Position numbers and translations under genes: made by a program
DNA from: Xylogone sp. PMI_703
Taxonomy: Eukaryota; Ascomycota; Leotiomycetes
Reading direction: 5' to 3'
Assembly (NCBI GenBank): GCA_021399445.1
Contig: JAJTUQ010000005.1
Location: 248,001 to 312,000, forward strand
DNA: 64,000 nucleotides
The notes under the pieces: model-generated
What the model saw: only the letters and a program-made list of their open reading frames with translations
What the model was told of the DNA's origin: nothing
Database searches by the model: none
Shown here: piece after piece, positions 55,575-64,000 of the stretch
How the letters are laid out: each line of letters starts with the position of its first letter
Position numbering within the stretch: the stretch's first letter is position 1

Positions 55575-56795
55575 TGTCACGAACAGGCTTGAAGAAGGGG
55601 TGTCTCATAGCTGCCTTTGCAGTCAACCGTTCCTGGTTCTTGTTAGTACATCTTAGGCTATGGATCAGTGACCCTACTTGGTGGTCATATCGCAGGAGTT
55701 TATCCAACAAATCAATAGCCTCATTCGTAACGAATTTCTGATTCTCATCATTGAGTAAGTCTTGCCAGTCCTTCTTGGGACATTGTCTTATGATGCCGTG
55801 GTAATGTTCGTCAAGGTCGATCTTATACCTGTCAAGATAGCTATATAGATCTTCAGTTCCTAAAATCTTGACAATCTTGAGCAACTGATCCGAGTTGCTA
55901 TTTCCGTGAAAAAAAGGTTCCTTGCGGAAGATCATCGAGGCAAGCATAGCACCTAAAGACCACATATCAAGCGAACAATCGTACTTTTGAAAGTTAAGTA
56001 GAAGCTCTGGTGGTTTGAAAAGTCCAACTCGAACGCTGTGCTCTACCATTTGGTGGTGGAACACTGCATAACCCCAGCCGATAAGTCGTAGCTACGGAAA
56101 AAGTATTAGCTCATGAACCTACATCTAGAGTAGATGAATTTACTATTCTGTGCTCATGATCGATCACAACATTATGAGGCCTGACATCTCGGTGTATAAT
56201 TCCTTTACTGTGGCAGAAGTCTAGCGCCTAAAGTTGTTAACAATCCGCATATCCAAGAGCCACCTTTCCCCAGCAGGTATACCTTCAAGAGTTCATAAAC
56301 ATAAAATCGAACATCGAAATCAGCGAACCTTGGATACAGGCTTCGAAAGTCTGTGTTATTAATATATTCGAGAATAAGAGAAGATGTTGTCGTCTACATG
56401 ATGTATGAGCTGTTGGTTCTTGCCACAAGACGGAGCAGATATAGAACGGTTATATACTTGCTTATCTTCAATCACATCTATCAACGTAATAATGTTAGGA
56501 CCCCCCGACAAGCTTCGTAAGATATCAATATGGATCTTTATCTTCTTTTTTTTGCCTGGTTTTAGTACCTTGATGGCACACTTGTGGTGGTTAATGATAT
56601 TGATACCCTCGAAGACTTCTGAGTGTTTTCCTCGTCCTATGTCATGCTTCATTAGCCTTAGCTCCAGCGAATAACACATCTTTTGAGCATACCAATTTTC
56701 CGTACCACCTCATAGTTTTCCGGCATACCCCAGGTGACATTTACACTATCATAGTCCCCGTACGACTGTGGTGTCTGCTGAGTGACGTCTGCCAT
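55549..56795 (-). CDS. Casein kinase 2 alpha-like protein, predicted pseudokinase (6 exons)
   Basis: Model complement(join(55549..55632, 55678..56091, 56144..56227, 56283..56393, 56458..56636, 56693..56795)), 324 residues, every joint in frame. The CK2-alpha hallmark blocks are clear: [48 protein letters not shown] (basic cluster; Lys57), [19 protein letters not shown] and [13 protein letters not shown]. But the catalytic loop is HRDVRPHN instead of HRDVKPHN (Arg147 for Lys). The metal-binding motif is GWG (Gly164) where CK2 has DWG. The activation segment VRVASRYFKGPELL is shortened to [12 protein letters not shown]. Asp145 and Asn150 are kept. The changes remove the Mg-binding Asp and a catalytic Lys, so it is probably not a normal kinase; the open, correctly spliced frame suggests it is not simple decay. 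The tail after the last conserved helix is short. The housekeeping CK2 gene should lie elsewhere. Confidence 0.85.
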
Positions 56796-57947
56796 TTTTC
56801 AGCTAGCTATAAGGCAGCAGCGCCACACTAGCCAATCCAAAGAGAAGAGACAAGGCTCAGTGCTTAAATCATGATACTGCGAATATATGGGAGATGTATT
56901 GGATCTTCGTAGGCTTCTTTGGCGGTATGAGATAATTTGTGGATGGAATGACAGGTATTGTGATAGTTAATCGTCAGCTCGCTTATTAATCGGCCGACAT
57001 TTTTGCTATTTCCTCGTAGTCGGTGGATTCGAGAGTAACTAAGTGAGTGTGACTTTTTAAATTGTTGTATGTGAAACATATATTAAAAAATCAATTTAAC
57101 TATAATTTATAATACAAAATAATCTTCTTTTTCCAAAAAATTTAAGCCGATGGTCTTAGCACCAGATTAGGTTTGCTCAATTTTGCGGCAAAATCCAGTG
57201 GCCTACATAACCGGGACTTACGTTAGATAGACCTGATGAGGAGCACAAGTACAGCTTATTGCTGGATATCAGCGTCAGGGTATATAACTTACTGCATATA
57301 GGTTAATAATGGATCAGCGGGAAAGTCAGCATTGGGCTCAAGGCTGTGGGAACGGGTACAGCCTCCGCGACTTGCCATGGTGGAAAATTGTAGGACAAAA
57401 GTCTTGATGAGCTAGAGGATTTGATGGCAAGGATTCATGAAGAGCAGGATGACAATGCAAATTATGGCGAGATCACTAATAACATCGAGCTGGGCAAGGT
57501 AGGCAGATTTGTTAACTTTGCTTCTTTTGCAGCTTCACAATGGCTTCCTTTTGCATTATTAGCGGGCTATTTCTTACTGTAATATAGTGGGTGAGGCCAC
57601 GCAAAATACCTGCGTAAATAGTTGCACCAATATTTAAAGTCATACTTGGCCTTTGCTGCCTGATTACCGTAGATTTATATTACACGTGGGATACATTAAC
57701 TACTCAGATGCAATTCTCTCAAAGCGGCGTGCTGATCAAATATCATTTACATTTTTTCATGATACCTAGGCTGGTATTACGTATCAGTCCCTTTATTGTA
57801 ACTCCTCTAGTGCGAAAGCTATACAATTATGTAACTCATAGTTAGAAGAATGTGCTCAGCTTACCTAATAAGCCTTCCCCGCGTATAAGCCTTCTGAAAT
57901 GCGATACAAATTTGTATTCTGACGATATTTTTCTAACTAAAATAATC
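56796..57947. other. Intergenic region with a possible exon relic
   Basis: Kinase promoter region and AT-rich spacer. At 57397-57497 one frame reads DKSLDELEDLMARIHEEQDD then NANYGEITNNIELGK, bounded by a TTGTAG acceptor-like and a GTAGGC donor-like site; it looks coding but no gene could be built around it. Confidence 0.45.
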
Positions 57948-60497
57948 TCATATCTCCTTTAAAACAAACATTCCGCCAAACCAACCATAGGCACGATTTA
58001 ATCTACGTCCAAAACGTCTTGCACTCGTGAAAGAAATTTTAGGATGCGGATGGGGTTCATGAAATTGGATGCTCCTATCAACATCCAATTTCGTGGGACG
58101 AAATTGCCAAACAGAACCGTAAAGTTTCTGAACAACAAAGCCTGTTGAGCTCATAGCATGAAGGAAATCGGACCATGGAACTTCACCGGGCCTAGTGGTC
58201 ATTGTGGGATTAAAAAATAGGGCACGAAAGACTTTCAGTGCCCTAGCATCAACATGGAAGGATGGCTGCGGGTCTGCCGGGTTCTCTTGAAGAAGCTGAT
58301 TATCATCTGCTGCGCTTTTAAGTGTCGGATTTGCTCTTCCTCGTGTCTTTGCCTTATTCTTGGGCGGCAACGATCTTGCAAGGGGTACTTCATCTCTCTG
58401 ACTGGCAAGATTAAAATAAAACGAAGATAAAGGCTTACTGTCAAGATAAATATCGGCACTTGGGGTCTTTTCAGTTGTTGTTGTCTTTGTTGGCTCAATC
58501 CACTCCTGTGTGCGACTTAATGTACGTGGTTGTGATAGAAGCTGTCGTACAGCTGTGCCATCCAGTCTTCCTGCCTTGGCATAAATGACGCGGTCGACTT
58601 GGGCCCAGAATGTATCAAGGTTTTCCTCGGCTTTTCGAAGAGCATCTACATTTTCTTTGGTATGGCGCTTGTCAAAGGGATAAGCGAATCTTCCACCGGT
58701 AGGCTCCCCCAGCGTCGCAGCAGTGGCGAAGCTTTGGTCTTGGATAGCAGCCATAATTTGACCCCATGGTTTGCTTCGCTCAGAGAATTGTGCTTGAATC
58801 TCTTGTTCGTAATTGAAAAAGGCGTTCTCGAAGCTTCGAGCCCATGGCTGGTAGAGCTCGAGCTGTGTTATGCACTGACAAATAATAGACAGGTTACCAA
58901 TAGTCTCCGAAATATAATCAGATATTAAACCGTGTGCTTGTTTCTCTGATTGCAGTAATCGCTCTAGCTCATCGACTACTAAAGGCAAATGCGCAAGAAA
59001 CAATTCTTTTCCATCCTCCCACAATATCCGAAGCAACCAGGTCAGCTGTGCTTCGACATCACTGAAGTGTAAACCGGGTTTTGTCTTGATGACTATCCTG
59101 GTTGACCCAGAATCCCCTGAATCATCACGAACGAAGAATTTACGCATCGGTGGAGAAGCTGGAACCGATTCCTTAAGCTGATTCAGAGGCCCTTTCGCAG
59201 CCTGGTTGAGATAATGGCGGAATTTAAGTAGCGCTTTTAAGTACTCCTCAGGAAGATCTTTCGATGGTGATATAATCCCATCATATAGACTCTTCAGGGA
59301 CTGTAACTCTTTGGCTTGTCGACGAAGTTCGGTAAATATCTCAAGCTCAAAATAAGCCTCCAGAACAACTTTACCGATAATACGTGTCCAGAAAATGCCC
59401 TTGTTACCGGACATAGCTAGGGGATGCGGAAGTCCATTTGCACCATTGACCATCTCCTGCCTGTGTTCCTTGACTTTCATAACTTCCTGGAAGAAGTAAC
59501 TAGGATCCTCACGTAAAGACCATAGATGATCTTCTGCTGCTGATGTTTTTGCGGCAAGTAGTGACTCAATCTGGGTAAGATCTAGCTGTGAAGGAATTTT
59601 ATATGGAGCTTCAGCTGCCATAACAGCCAAAGATCCAAACCCCGTCGATTCTATCCCAGTCTTGAGCTGAGGTTCAGGCTGGATGTCGATGGCATCGCTA
59701 GTTAAATCGTTTGCGGGGAGGTCATGAAGTAATTGTTGACAGCACTCAACAAGAAAGGTTAATAATCGTTCTTGTATTTCGAGTACAAGAAGACCCTCTC
59801 CTGGTAGGAACTGCTTCTGAGTATGCATCCAGTCGAAAGCGTCCGGATGATCGTCCCATGCCAAAAGTTTACCGTAATCATTGGCGGCGGTTACACTATT
59901 TAGGAGCATTACATATTGGTTAAGGAATATTGGAACAACTGCTTTGGTAATCATGCCAAATCTCATTGATCCACAATCGGTCGCGGCAAAGTCAGAGGGA
60001 GGGTGACGGCCTCTTGAATTAATCAGCAGAAGTAACATCTTTGACTGTGTTAGATCCTCTTGGTTTATGTAAGGCCAAAGAAACCTATTTCTGTATCCAG
60101 TTCCTTCATCGCGCTTTTGTTCGGATTCTTTACGAAAGGCCTCGAAATCTGGTCGATGCGATCTAGGCATATCTGGCCAAGCTTCTAGCAATATCTTCAG
60201 CCTCTGTTTTTTTGTCTTCTTGCTCCAACGTTTTTGTATTGTTGCTTCGTGACGCTTCAGTATCTCGCGAAGCTTATCATGGTGTGCAAATATGTTTCGT
60301 GATCTCTCCATAGCTTCACGACGAACATCTGTTGGAGACATCAACTTAGGAATGGGAAGACCACTTCCACCTATGGCTCTCATAAAACTGGCGGGATCGT
60401 TAAAGTCAATGTTGGAGAAGTCATGATCATCATCACTATCGTATGTAGGAGCCTCTGGCCCGAATGGATCAAATTGGTGGTTTGGTCTTAGTTCCAT
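57948..60497 (-). CDS. Large conserved fungal protein of unknown function
   Basis: Single exon, 849 residues, no intron needed. The N-terminus is acidic (YDSDDDHDFSNIDFNDP), then a basic helical part (RHEATIQKRWSKKTKKQRLK) and a segment WPDMPRSHRPDFEAFRKES. No signal peptide or membrane segment. The middle (residues about 200-640) is helix-rich with many Leu; the last third has a Lys/Arg-rich low-complexity stretch (PPKNKAKTRGRANP) and a globular end (RRFGRRLNRAYGWFGGMF). This layout resembles a family of long, cytosolic ascomycete proteins with no known function that are often found among accessory genes. That is my recollection of the general type, not a firm match. The frame is intact and the codon use ordinary. 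It lies next to the 60603 MITE, which sits in its upstream region. Confidence 0.75.
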   Translation of the reverse strand: MELRPNHQFDPFGPEAPTYDSDDDHDFSNIDFNDPASFMRAIGGSGLPIPKLMSPTDVRREAMERSRNIFAHHDKLREILKRHEATIQKRWSKKTKKQRLKILLEAWPDMPRSHRPDFEAFRKESEQKRDEGTGYRNRFLWPYINQEDLTQSKMLLLLINSRGRHPPSDFAATDCGSMRFGMITKAVVPIFLNQYVMLLNSVTAANDYGKLLAWDDHPDAFDWMHTQKQFLPGEGLLVLEIQERLLTFLVECCQQLLHDLPANDLTSDAIDIQPEPQLKTGIESTGFGSLAVMAAEAPYKIPSQLDLTQIESLLAAKTSAAEDHLWSLREDPSYFFQEVMKVKEHRQEMVNGANGLPHPLAMSGNKGIFWTRIIGKVVLEAYFELEIFTELRRQAKELQSLKSLYDGIISPSKDLPEEYLKALLKFRHYLNQAAKGPLNQLKESVPASPPMRKFFVRDDSGDSGSTRIVIKTKPGLHFSDVEAQLTWLLRILWEDGKELFLAHLPLVVDELERLLQSEKQAHGLISDYISETIGNLSIICQCITQLELYQPWARSFENAFFNYEQEIQAQFSERSKPWGQIMAAIQDQSFATAATLGEPTGGRFAYPFDKRHTKENVDALRKAEENLDTFWAQVDRVIYAKAGRLDGTAVRQLLSQPRTLSRTQEWIEPTKTTTTEKTPSADIYLDSKPLSSFYFNLASQRDEVPLARSLPPKNKAKTRGRANPTLKSAADDNQLLQENPADPQPSFHVDARALKVFRALFFNPTMTTRPGEVPWSDFLHAMSSTGFVVQKLYGSVWQFRPTKLDVDRSIQFHEPHPHPKISFTSARRFGRRLNRAYGWFGGMFVLKEI

Positions 60498-60602
60498 GGG
60501 TAAATCTTTTGTGTGGGTCCTATGATTCCTCTTGGTGTTCGTGAGAAGTTTTGCTGATGGATTCCGATGTGCTCCCGTTTGAGAATTGGACGGCTTGAGC
60601 TA

Positions 60603-60862
60603 AAGGCACTCAAATTTTGTTAGCGAATTGCAAACTTCAGGCATTTCAGGCACTCAACTCCCTAAGCGGTTAGCACGTTAAAAGTACTCTTAAAATTTTG
60701 ATACAGAATATTACATCTCTACAATTATTACGATGATTATGAAGTAGAGTGTTAAAATCTACTATAATGAATTAACTGTAACCACAAGTTTGAGTGCAAT
60801 ACAGAGCAAAACAAAACTGTAGTGTGCATTTGTGTTGGAGAAGTGACGCTGCTGAGTGCCTT
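60603..60862. mobile_element. Candidate MITE, 260 bp, with AAGGCACTCA ends and TA duplication
   Basis: AAGGCACTCA at 60603-60612 faces TGAGTGCCTT at 60853-60862, and TA flanks both (60601-60602, 60863-60864). The interior is AT-rich with no frame. A further TGAGTGCCTTTA lies 11 bases beyond the right end (60874-60885), so two insertions may be nested. The inverted repeat is short, so the call is moderate. Confidence 0.5.
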
Positions 60863-60945
60863 TAGCTAAGTCATGAGTGCCTTTAGTTCAGGCCCAATTT
60901 TTTGCAGTTCGATCCGCTTACGTAATATTTCATGCCAGTAAAGTA

Positions 60946-62786
60946 TTTCCCGGTCTTTCCGATCACCTCCCCACCAAACCATCAACTCTACTAACACTTC
61001 CATATTTAAATAATTATTACTCAACCACAACACGTCGCAATGCCTAAAAAGCCACTTCCAGACCAAGAAGGAAGGGTCATACTTGCTCTAAACGCGATTA
61101 AAACTGATCAAATCACGTTTATACGACTAGCAGCGCGTATTTTCAATGTGCCTTATAGTATACTACGTGATCGTATTCAGGGCCATCATGAAGTGGGAAC
61201 CACTTACAACAAATGCTTTAGGATGACTCAATTAGAGGAGGAATCACTTGAAAAGTGGATAATCTTTATGGGGAAACGAGGCTTGCCCCCCAGACCTGCA
61301 GATGTACGATCTATGGCTAATGTGCTGATTACTGAGCGTGGTGAACCTACTCCTTCTTTAGTAGGCAAAAACTGGTTCAATGACTTTCTAAGACGCCATC
61401 CTTCTTTACGGACGAAATACATCTGCAAATATGCTTACACCCGAGCCAAATGCGAAGATCCTAAAGTCATACAAGAGTAGTTTCAAACTGTGGTTGATAT
61501 AAAGGCTTAATATGGAATTGCGGATGAGGATGTTTATAATTTCGACGAGACAGGATTTACTATGGGAGCTATTATTACTACTAAAGTAGTTATCATTTCT
61601 AATTTGCTTGGAAAGCTTAGACACCTAGAAGGAGATAATCGGGAGTGATTAACAGTTATAGAAGTTGTTAATGTTTGTGGAAGGATTTTGCCACCTTTGA
61701 TTATATTTAAAGGAAAATATAAACTCCAAGGATGGCTAGATGACTTACCAAAAGGCTAGCGAATTGAAATGAGTAAAAACGGGTGGTTAACTAACGAATT
61801 AGGACTGAATTAACTTCAGGAAACGTTTAATCCATTTAGTAAACTATATACTAAAGGCCAATATCGGATGCTTATCCTTGATAGCCATAGAAACTATATA
61901 ACGCCTGAATTTGATCGATATTATATTCAGAACAATATTATTACTGTGGTTATACTTCTATATTCTTCCCATCTCCTTCAGCCACTTGATATGAGCTGTT
62001 TTTTAGTTTTAAGCAGGCATATGGAACTCAAATTCAAGGCAAAATGCGTCAGAATATCCACTATATTGACAAGTTCAATTTCCTCGAAATCTGCTCACTT
62101 ATTCGTCAGGAAACCTTTAAATCAACCACTATTTGTCAAGGATTTGCAGTTACCGGTTTAATGTCATACGATCTATCGTATGTACTAAGCAAATTACATA
62201 TAAAGATTGTGCATACTCTTACCCCCCCAGGAAGCACTTATACCACTAATTCTACGGCATCTTGGGTTCCAGAGACACCCTATAACGCAATTCAATTACA
62301 AAAGCAAAGAAAAAGTATCGACAAGATGCTTAAGCAATATAGAAGTCCTTCTACATTTACTAAAGTTGCGTTTAATCAATTGGTTAAAGGATGCGAAATG
62401 GCTATACATAATACGATATTTTTAACCAAGGAAGTGGAGCATTTAAGAGCCGTAAACGAGACTCTCCAAAAAAAGCTTAAAAAGTCTAGAAAACGGGTAG
62501 TTCCCAAAGGCAATTCAACAGTTCAAACTGCTTCTACGGATGTGGCGGATGGTACAGAAGTCCAAGAAGTGGTAGATTCAGTAAATCCATCCCCACCTCC
62601 AGAGGCTTTACAGGCTCCTACACGTCGCCCACCAAAGTGCTCAGAGTGTGGAGTTATTGGCCATAGAAGGAACAAGTGCCCTAGTTTAACTAGCAATTAG
62701 ATATATCTAAATATATGTTGTTTGTGGTTGAATTTTTGGTGTTGAGTGCCAAAGTGGTAGAGGAGGTGATCGGAAAGACCGGGAAA
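60946..62786 (+). mobile_element. Second pogo/Fot1-type DNA transposon, 1841 bp, TA target site
   Basis: A perfect 25-bp inverted repeat: TTTCCCGGTCTTTCCGATCA and on through CCTCC at the left (60946-60970), its reverse complement at 62762-62786. TA flanks both ends (60944-60945 and 62787-62788). The interior is one degenerate transposase gene with a C-terminal zinc knuckle. The ends do not match those of the element at 44435-46249, so this is another family. Confidence 0.95.
61040..62700 (+). pseudogene. Pogo-type transposase with five stops and a frameshift; C-terminal CCHC knuckle
   Basis: The N-terminus MPKKPLPDQEGRVILALNAI starts a helix-turn-helix (psq-like) and CENP-B-type DNA-binding region (NWFNDFLRRHPSLRTK). 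In-frame stops are at 61478, 61508, 61646, 61757 and 61811, mostly where Trp is expected (for example E-stop-FQTVV, PKG-stop-RIEMS). The DDE_1 acidic sites are readable: NFDETGF, LILDSHRNY and SSHLLQPLDMSCF. After a T-run near 62000 the frame shifts by one base and continues as MRQNIHYIDKFNF to 62700. The C-terminus has a coiled-coil part (EVEHLRAVNETLQKKLKKSR) and a CCHC zinc knuckle (CSECGVIGHRRNKC). Inactive. The G-to-A stops fit RIP. Confidence 0.92.
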
Positions 62787-64000
62787 TACGTTAACTAACT
62801 TATGGTAGGGTGCTAGGGCGGTGGTCGCCGTCTGACAAATTCCCGAGTCGGGGACGTAGGTCATTATCACTTAACTATACGCCACCACCCACTTACTAAC
62901 AGCAGAGATGTCTGCCTTTGTGATTCCTTTGGCAAGTCAACAATTCGAGCTCAGGGTGCGATAGAAACCGTAGTGTTGTTGCCACAGTTAAGCAAAGGCC
63001 TTACTTACAAAAGGCTTCAAAATGACAGAACTTAAAGTAAGATCATTAAACCGATGGACAATCTCTACGGCAAACCGAGGATTACTAGACCTTCAAGTTT
63101 ACGAGTAATGGTGAGTATTTTTATTTTAAAGTGAGGTCAGCACTCTACTCCTCTTGCAGTAAGCAAGAGTAGTTTGATGACTTTTTACTGTCATTTTGAT
63201 CTTAAGGCTAAATATTCGCCTATATAACTATCACGGTGTTCCCAAGCGCCTGGGACTCTTGAGATCATTGAAGTTTGGATTCTAGGGCTGAGATTTCGAA
63301 CTGGTCAAGTTGTCGGTTTATGACTTGCTGTGGTAGTTCGAGAGTATGGTATTGCCATAACCATATAAAGGAGGAGTTGAAGCCAAAGTGATTGCATGTG
63401 GACTAAAAGTGATTCCAGAGTTGGAGTTGGGTTTAGAGTAGGTGAACGTGATGGAATTGAGATTGAAGTTGATGATGACTTGAGTACGTGCAGGAATTAG
63501 GTTACGTGATATCAGTATGGCTATCATAACGCTACAGGGCTGACTATAGCTCTAATGCGTGTGCATACCAGAGGATTCTAGATATGAGGCTTAAATATCC
63601 TCCTCTACGTCGAGTTATATAGAAATTCTGCTATTGTTCGATGAGGTTAGTTAGTTGTAGGCTGTCCGTCCTATTCCCTACGCCATAGCATCAATCTGCC
63701 ACTCAACAGTAATTCGGTGAAGGGACTGGATTTTACTGGAGACAGTATTATAGTTTCTGTGTTGGGAATATAAAGCTGCCTCATTTAACTTGATCGCCAA
63801 TAGTCCCATTGTATGCCCTTTTCCTTCTGTAACAAGATCACCCCTAGCACTAACTCTACTCTTTGCAGGTGCAAAAGTATTAGAATAACCAATAGCCTCT
63901 ACTATCTTTGTAATCTACTCCTATCTCTGTTAGCCGAACTGTGACAGCACCGAAGGCCCCATTGTGTGGAATAACAACCACAAGAGATGACACGTGGATC
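62787..64000. other. No gene recognised; end of window
   Basis: Just right of the transposon a hairpin-like GC-rich stretch (62815-62890) looks tRNA-like on the minus strand but does not fold as a normal tRNA. A short frame from 63021 (MTELKVRSLNRWTISTANRG) ends after about 28 codons. The rest shows no motif I can support. Confidence 0.45.

Noticed and set aside
62815..62890. Minus-strand tRNA-like hairpin
   Set aside because: The arms do not form a standard cloverleaf and no B-box is seen at the right place.

Overview
The window is from a filamentous ascomycete. Genes carry 1 to 6 short introns (about 42-110 bp) with GTAAGT/GTATGT-type donors. The gene content (HET protein, LysM effector, killer-toxin-like chitinase, fungal DUF4419/DUF3237/DUF1593 families, plant cell-wall hydrolases) and Fot1/pogo-type transposons with premature stops that look like C-to-T and G-to-A changes (a RIP-like pattern) fit an Aspergillus/Penicillium-type Eurotiomycete. 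The density of accessory genes, relics and transposons suggests an accessory or subtelomeric region rather than a housekeeping core; that is inference.

Layout. 1-3085: no gene recognised. 3086-5650: oligopeptide transporter. 6025-8136 (minus): membrane domain fused to a phytanoyl-CoA-dioxygenase-type Fe/2-oxoglutarate domain. 9332-10576: DUF4419 protein. 11314-13629: HET-domain protein. 14995-15519: small secreted protein with a questionable reading frame. 16867-19107 (minus) and 21690-25289 (plus): a divergent LysM effector and chitin-binding GH18 chitinase pair, with a TA-flanked MITE between them. 25799-28100: degraded glutamine-rich gene and repeat debris. 28140-33511 (minus): MFS exporter, frameshifted enoyl-CoA hydratase and acyl-CoA-thioesterase-like protein. 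34939-35733: a five-exon DUF3237 gene. 36150-36510: ankyrin relic. 36662-41869: divergent tannase/feruloyl esterase and GH51 arabinofuranosidase. 42105-44431: remnant of a large secreted protein gene cut at its 5' end by a pogo-type transposon (44435-46249). 47384-48892: DUF1593 protein. 49891-55273: divergent sugar transporter and GH3 beta-glucosidase. 55549-56795 (minus): casein kinase 2 alpha paralogue with altered catalytic residues. 57948-60497 (minus): 849-aa protein of unknown function. 60603-62786: a small MITE and a second degenerate pogo-type transposon.

How the genes fit together. Two themes stand out. One is fungal cell-wall or chitin biology (LysM protein plus chitinase). The other is plant polysaccharide use (esterase, arabinofuranosidase, sugar-hydrolase-like DUF1593 protein, sugar transporter plus beta-glucosidase). 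The most unusual items are the CK2-alpha-like predicted pseudokinase, the membrane/dioxygenase fusion, and the LysM protein ending in a duplicated A-B-A-B set of cysteine-rich modules. Exon boundaries were set by eye from splice consensus and frame continuity and have no transcript support.
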